From assembly GCF_937616625.2 (NCBI RefSeq), contig NC_065571.1, positions 41,756,651-41,820,650 on the forward strand: a stretch of DNA of 64,000 nucleotides, read 5' to 3'. Shown here piece by piece: positions 60,348 through 64,000 of the stretch (within the stretch, counting starts at the first letter, position 1; the number at the start of each line of letters is the position of its first letter). Under the pieces are notes generated by a model that saw nothing but the letters and a program-made list of their open reading frames with translations, had not been told where the DNA came from and ran no database searches. A program made the translations under genes and the position numbers. This DNA comes from Mercurialis annua (taxonomy: Eukaryota; Streptophyta; Magnoliopsida; Malpighiales; Euphorbiaceae).

Positions 60348-61185
60348 AACAACCCCCCCCCCCCCCCGGAACTTGGCACAAAATATCAAATAAGCCAAAC
60401 CTCGTAAAAATGGATCAAATCATGCAAAAACATATCAAATACCCCATTCCCCATTCCCACCCTATAGAGTGAACACACTCTCCGGTTTTAAATGGTTTTA
60501 AGTGGTTTTAGAGGGTTAAAAGCTTTAAATAGTTCTTACTATTTATTTTCGTCACAAAATTGACATTCAATTTTTTTTGTAAAAAAATATTATTTCAAAG
60601 TATTAAAAACTATATTAACTTTTAGTTAAAAATACAAGAACCATTTTTATTTTTAACCATCTTATATCATTTAAATCTACACCTATATTACACACCGGAA
60701 AAAAAAAATTGGCAATTAAGAAACAATTCCGGCAGCCCCATCCCACTGCCGGAATCAATGAAAAACAGACCTGCTAGGTCTGTTGGGTTTGTTCTTCAAG
60801 ATGAACAACAGATCCCATCGGATCTGTTCTTCATGATGGAACATATCCGCTGGATCGGTTGGCGGTGGTGGGTAGCCGGAATTTTCGTCGACGGTGGTGG
60901 GGTAGTCGGAAATTGATTGTGGAAAAAGAAGATGGATTAGGAGAGTAATTAAGTTTAATTAGGGAAAAAGATAGAAAAAGTCCTCGATTTTGTATTAATT
61001 AGATTTTAATTAAATATGATTAATTAGAACTGATTAGGATTAATATTTAAAATTAGATTATTCCACTCTCTTTTTTTGGTTAAAAGGGTGAAACTGATCC
61101 GGTTTTGTATAATTCTGGGGCTAATTGATCCGATTTTATGAGATTGGACTTATTTGATATTTCGTGCCAAGTTCAGGTGGGTTTT
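60348..61185. mobile_element. Mutator-like element with central hairpin array (element B)
   Basis: The left arm (GGAACTTGGCACAAAATATC, AAATAAGCC) and the right arm (reverse complement CTGAACTTGGCACGAAATAT, CAAATAAGTCC) form long inverted repeats. The flanks TGAAAGTTA and TGAAATTTG agree in 7 of 9, which is weak. It is homologous to element A (30339-31162) in opposite orientation, including the CTCGGAGAGTGTATCTCACT / CACACTCTCCGG segment. A C15 run lies at 60353-60367. The central hairpins are at 60726-60828. Confidence 0.7.
60726..60828. repeat. Hairpin array in element B
   Basis: ATTCCGGCAG / CTGCCGGAAT (60726-60755, perfect 10-bp stem); CAGACCT / AGGTCTG (60766-60782, 3-base loop); AACAGATCC / GGATCTGTT (60807-60828, perfect 9-bp stem, 4-base loop). 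The tract is GC-richer than the arms. Confidence 0.8.
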
Positions 61186-61194
61186 TGAAATTTG

Positions 61195-62982
61195 GTTATA
61201 ATTGGTGGCTTTTTAAAGGTGGCTATAACTGACGTAAAATGTATAAATTTAATATATTTTTTTGGTGATTGAGCCGTATAAAAAGGTGATGCCAACCTTT
61301 CCTTTAATTTTTTTTGGAAAAAAATATCAAGTCCTCATATTCCACATTCTCAAATCAAAACGAAAAACATAAATATACAATCAAAGGACATGGAGCACTT
61401 GCATTGCATGTAAACTTAGTATCTGGCTGTCCCACTTGTTGCCACTAATAATGGACCCAAAAGAAAAAGTGTATAAAAAGTGTTTTTACTCGATGCATAC
61501 TATTCTATCCACCAAATTATATTCTATACCTTCTTTTATTTTATTATAAAAATAGGCCCTTTTTCTTATTTAAAACATACATATTTTAAAAAAAAATCAA
61601 AAATCTACTAAAAGTAATATAACTACTAAAAATATCTAAAACATATTTTAAAACAAAAGCTAAAGAATATATTTTTTTTTTTGTAAATTATCATAAAAAG
61701 AAAAATATTTTTTATTGAAAACCCTGTTCAATCCACCACCACCCAACATTTGGAGATATGGGGCATGAAGCTTCTTTATCATGTGATACCATTTATTATA
61801 CTATATTTTTCAATTTTCATACTTATTACAAAATTTAAATTTTATTTGGGATTTTTTTTTTTAAAAAAAAAGAGTTTAATTATGTTAGTAGTTAGTTTTC
61901 AATTTTAAATTAGCATTAAACCACCGGCCTTACTGAATTTTGAGATCGAAACTTTAAACATATATTTAGAGAGTTTTAGCTATTTAAATTAGATCACACT
62001 AGCAATTTTATTTGAAAAGACTAAAATCTCAAACAAAAATTAAACCATATTACATGTGGTAATTATATTTATTAACAATAATTTTATTGCTTATAAAAAT
62101 TACTAAGTGTAAAAAAAAGTTAAATCATAAAATTAAAGTCCAATACTGATTAGCTGACTAAATAAAAAAATCAAAATTTAATTATTTTTAAAAGTATATG
62201 TATCGAGAAAAGCACACTATTTACTTTTTAAAAAAATTATTTATCATTTTACTATAAAATTGTAAAAATTATACATTATACTTGTTGAATTGAGCATTTT
62301 ACTTCCTTTTAATTTTTATTTATAAAAATATTACATTAGAAAAAACCAGCAAAAAGGCCAAAAAACACCATTGTAATCCGGTGACCGGTTGCCGAAATTC
62401 GACCGGAAAAATTCCTAACAAATAAAGGTCAATTGTGGTCAACTACGCGGTCAACATATCGTGTGTTCACTGTTGATCAATGAATTATTGATTTTGTTAA
62501 TATTTTCATGTATGAGTGTTTTTTTAAGTGTTTTTTAGGTTTAACTCATATGTTCTTTTGATGTTTTTTCAGTGGTTCTATGGTGTATTTTTTTTTTATT
62601 GACTGTTATATATAAGTGTTTTAAAGAGTTTATAAAATATGTCTTAAGTGTTTGTTTTGCGTTTGATTTTTACTTTATTTAATATAAACTGAAAAACACT
62701 AACTAAACTTTTTATAAGACATAAACTAAAAATAAAGCTGGTCTAATTTTGGTTTATCTCAATTTTGTTTTTCATTTTTCAATCCAATACTTTTATGAAT
62801 AATATTTTTTAATAGTTAAAATATCATGTTATAAAAAGTTATTTTTTATATGAGTTAATTCTTGAACTAAATTAGTTATTTATAAGTAAAATATTATTTA
62901 ATAAGAGACCAATATATGATATTCTCCTCGATAAAACTAGTTATGTAGTCTTTCAAGTGCTTAAAAAAAGCATTTCAAGTGT
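61195..62982. other. No gene; AT-rich spacer
   Basis: No coding sequence, RNA gene or bounded element is recognised. 62340-62470 is somewhat GC-richer (CCGGTGACCGGTTGCCG) without further structure. Confidence 0.45.
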
Positions 62983-62991
62983 TATATTTTA

Positions 62992-63783
62992 GGTCTAATG
63001 TTTCAAAAAAATCCGACTTTTATCTTCTTTTCAATTTCACTCCGATGTTTAAAATTGTTAACTAATCATACTTTTGGATTTCAATTTCACCTTCAAATAT
63101 CAAATTGGTCTCTTTTAAAAAAAATTAAATCAATATTTCATATTTTAACATCTATTTTAAATAGCTCTTATTATTATAATTAAAATAAAATTGTTCTTCT
63201 GTAAATGTCCAAAAAATAATAAATTATTTGCTATTTAATACAAATAAACCAAATTTGTTTCCCTTCATGGAAAACTGTGCTTATCTTCCATGGAGAAAAA
63301 CGAGATGTTCGTCTTCTTTGAGGAAGACAAGTTGGTCGCCTTACTCAAGGAAGACAAGACTCTTTTTCCTTCCACAGAAGACGAGTTGTTCGTCTTCCGT
63401 AGAAGGAAGATAAGAACCAAATTTGGTTCGACATTCGGCTGGAGAAAAAAAAATTAATAAAATTTAAATTATTAATAAAATAGTTTTAAAAACATATTTA
63501 GATTTAATTAATTAATTAAAAATTTAAATTAATTTTAAATTAATTAAAAAATCTAAATTAGAGGATCTATTTGTATTTGTTCAAGTGGAAAAAGTATATT
63601 TCTAACCTGAAATTTAGTGTTTTTGAACAATTTCATCCCTGTATTGAAACAATCGTCCAAAACAAAAAATTGAGGGTGCAATTAAAATCTACAGATGTAG
63701 ATTTGGGTAAAGTTGACAATTTACAACGTTAGAATGAAATTGAAAATGAATTAAAAGATTGAGATATTTTGGGACAATAGGCC
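62992..63783. mobile_element. Mutator-like element with central hairpin array (element C)
   Basis: The element is 792 bp. Left GGTCTAATGTTTCAAAAAAA and right (reverse complement GGCCTATTGTCCCAAAATAT) start inverted arms of about 80-100 bases that share TTTTCAATTTCAYTC and AAATTGTYAACT. The flanks TATATTTTA (62983-62991) and AATATTTTA (63784-63792) agree in 8 of 9. The arms are not closely related to those of elements A and B. The hairpin core is at 63265-63420. Confidence 0.7.
63265..63420. repeat. GAAGAC/GTCTTC hairpin array in element C
   Basis: GTCTTC/GAAGAC at 63311-63328 and GAAGACGA/TCGTCTTC at 63377-63397 are the clearest stems. Other GGAAGACAAG units alternate between. An apparent 61-codon frame (repeating RKTSWS-like peptides) is a by-product. 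Confidence 0.7.
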
Positions 63784-64000
63784 AATATTTTATGGTCAAA
63801 AAAACTATCTCTTACAGATTATGATTATTCAGCATTGGATTCATTACATCCTTAGCAGCATTGGATTCCTCTTTTCCTTCTTCTGCAAGTTATGAGCTAT
63901 GCTGATGAGCATGTGCAGATGCTGGATCACAAGCCTCGTGTGTGAAGCTCAGGTGTAAAGTTTGTTATTATTTTGCTGATGTGGCAGTAGTTAGTTTTGA

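Noticed and set aside
63228..63413. 61-codon frame with repeating RKT-S peptides
   Set aside because: It reads through the hairpin core of element C and is a by-product of the DNA repeat.

Overview
This window is nuclear DNA of a flowering plant, most likely a eudicot. It is AT-rich, has genes with GT-AG introns, and carries a dense load of plant-type transposable elements (CACTA, Mutator-like, Stowaway, Tourist, Helitron, SINE, LINE and Ty3/gypsy). I cannot fix the family or species from the sequence. Only two genes look intact and functional; almost everything else is transposon sequence or unassigned AT-rich spacer.

Gene 1 (20213-21967, +) is an intronless 9-cis-epoxycarotenoid dioxygenase (NCED), the committed and usually rate-limiting step of abscisic acid synthesis. 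It has all four iron-binding histidines, a plastid transit region, a TATA box and an ABRE/G-box. Gene 2 (45825-56519, -) is a 17-exon class I trehalose-6-phosphate synthase (TPS1 type). I assembled it exon by exon: every junction keeps frame and the product is 923 residues. It has a 5'-leader intron and a TATA box near 57321. The two genes are not a pathway unit, but NCED9 (At1g78390) and TPS1 (At1g78580) are also neighbours in Arabidopsis, so this looks like conserved microsynteny.

Layout: 1-2729 unassigned sequence and a long gypsy LTR end with an internal ~815-bp duplication; 2754-9110 a decayed Ty3/gypsy element whose gag and protease are split by a CACTA transposon; 9.1-17 kb spacer with several MITEs; 17.06-19.67 kb a deleted gypsy element with both LTRs; 20-22 kb NCED; 22-30 kb spacer with a MITE, a Helitron and a LINE RNase H fragment; 30.26-34.83 kb a three-level transposon nest; 35-45 kb MITEs, a second giant solo LTR and an inverted pair of GC-rich islands; 45.8-57.3 kb TPS1; 57.6-63.8 kb Tourist, a Helitron nested in a Mutator-like MITE, a SINE and two more Mutator-like elements.

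The most interesting pattern is a group of non-coding elements of about 0.8-0.9 kb with long terminal inverted repeats and target-site duplications of about 9 bp (Mutator type). Three of them carry in their centre a GC-richer array of short, different, near-perfect hairpins. A fourth hairpin array lies in related sequence at 43 kb.
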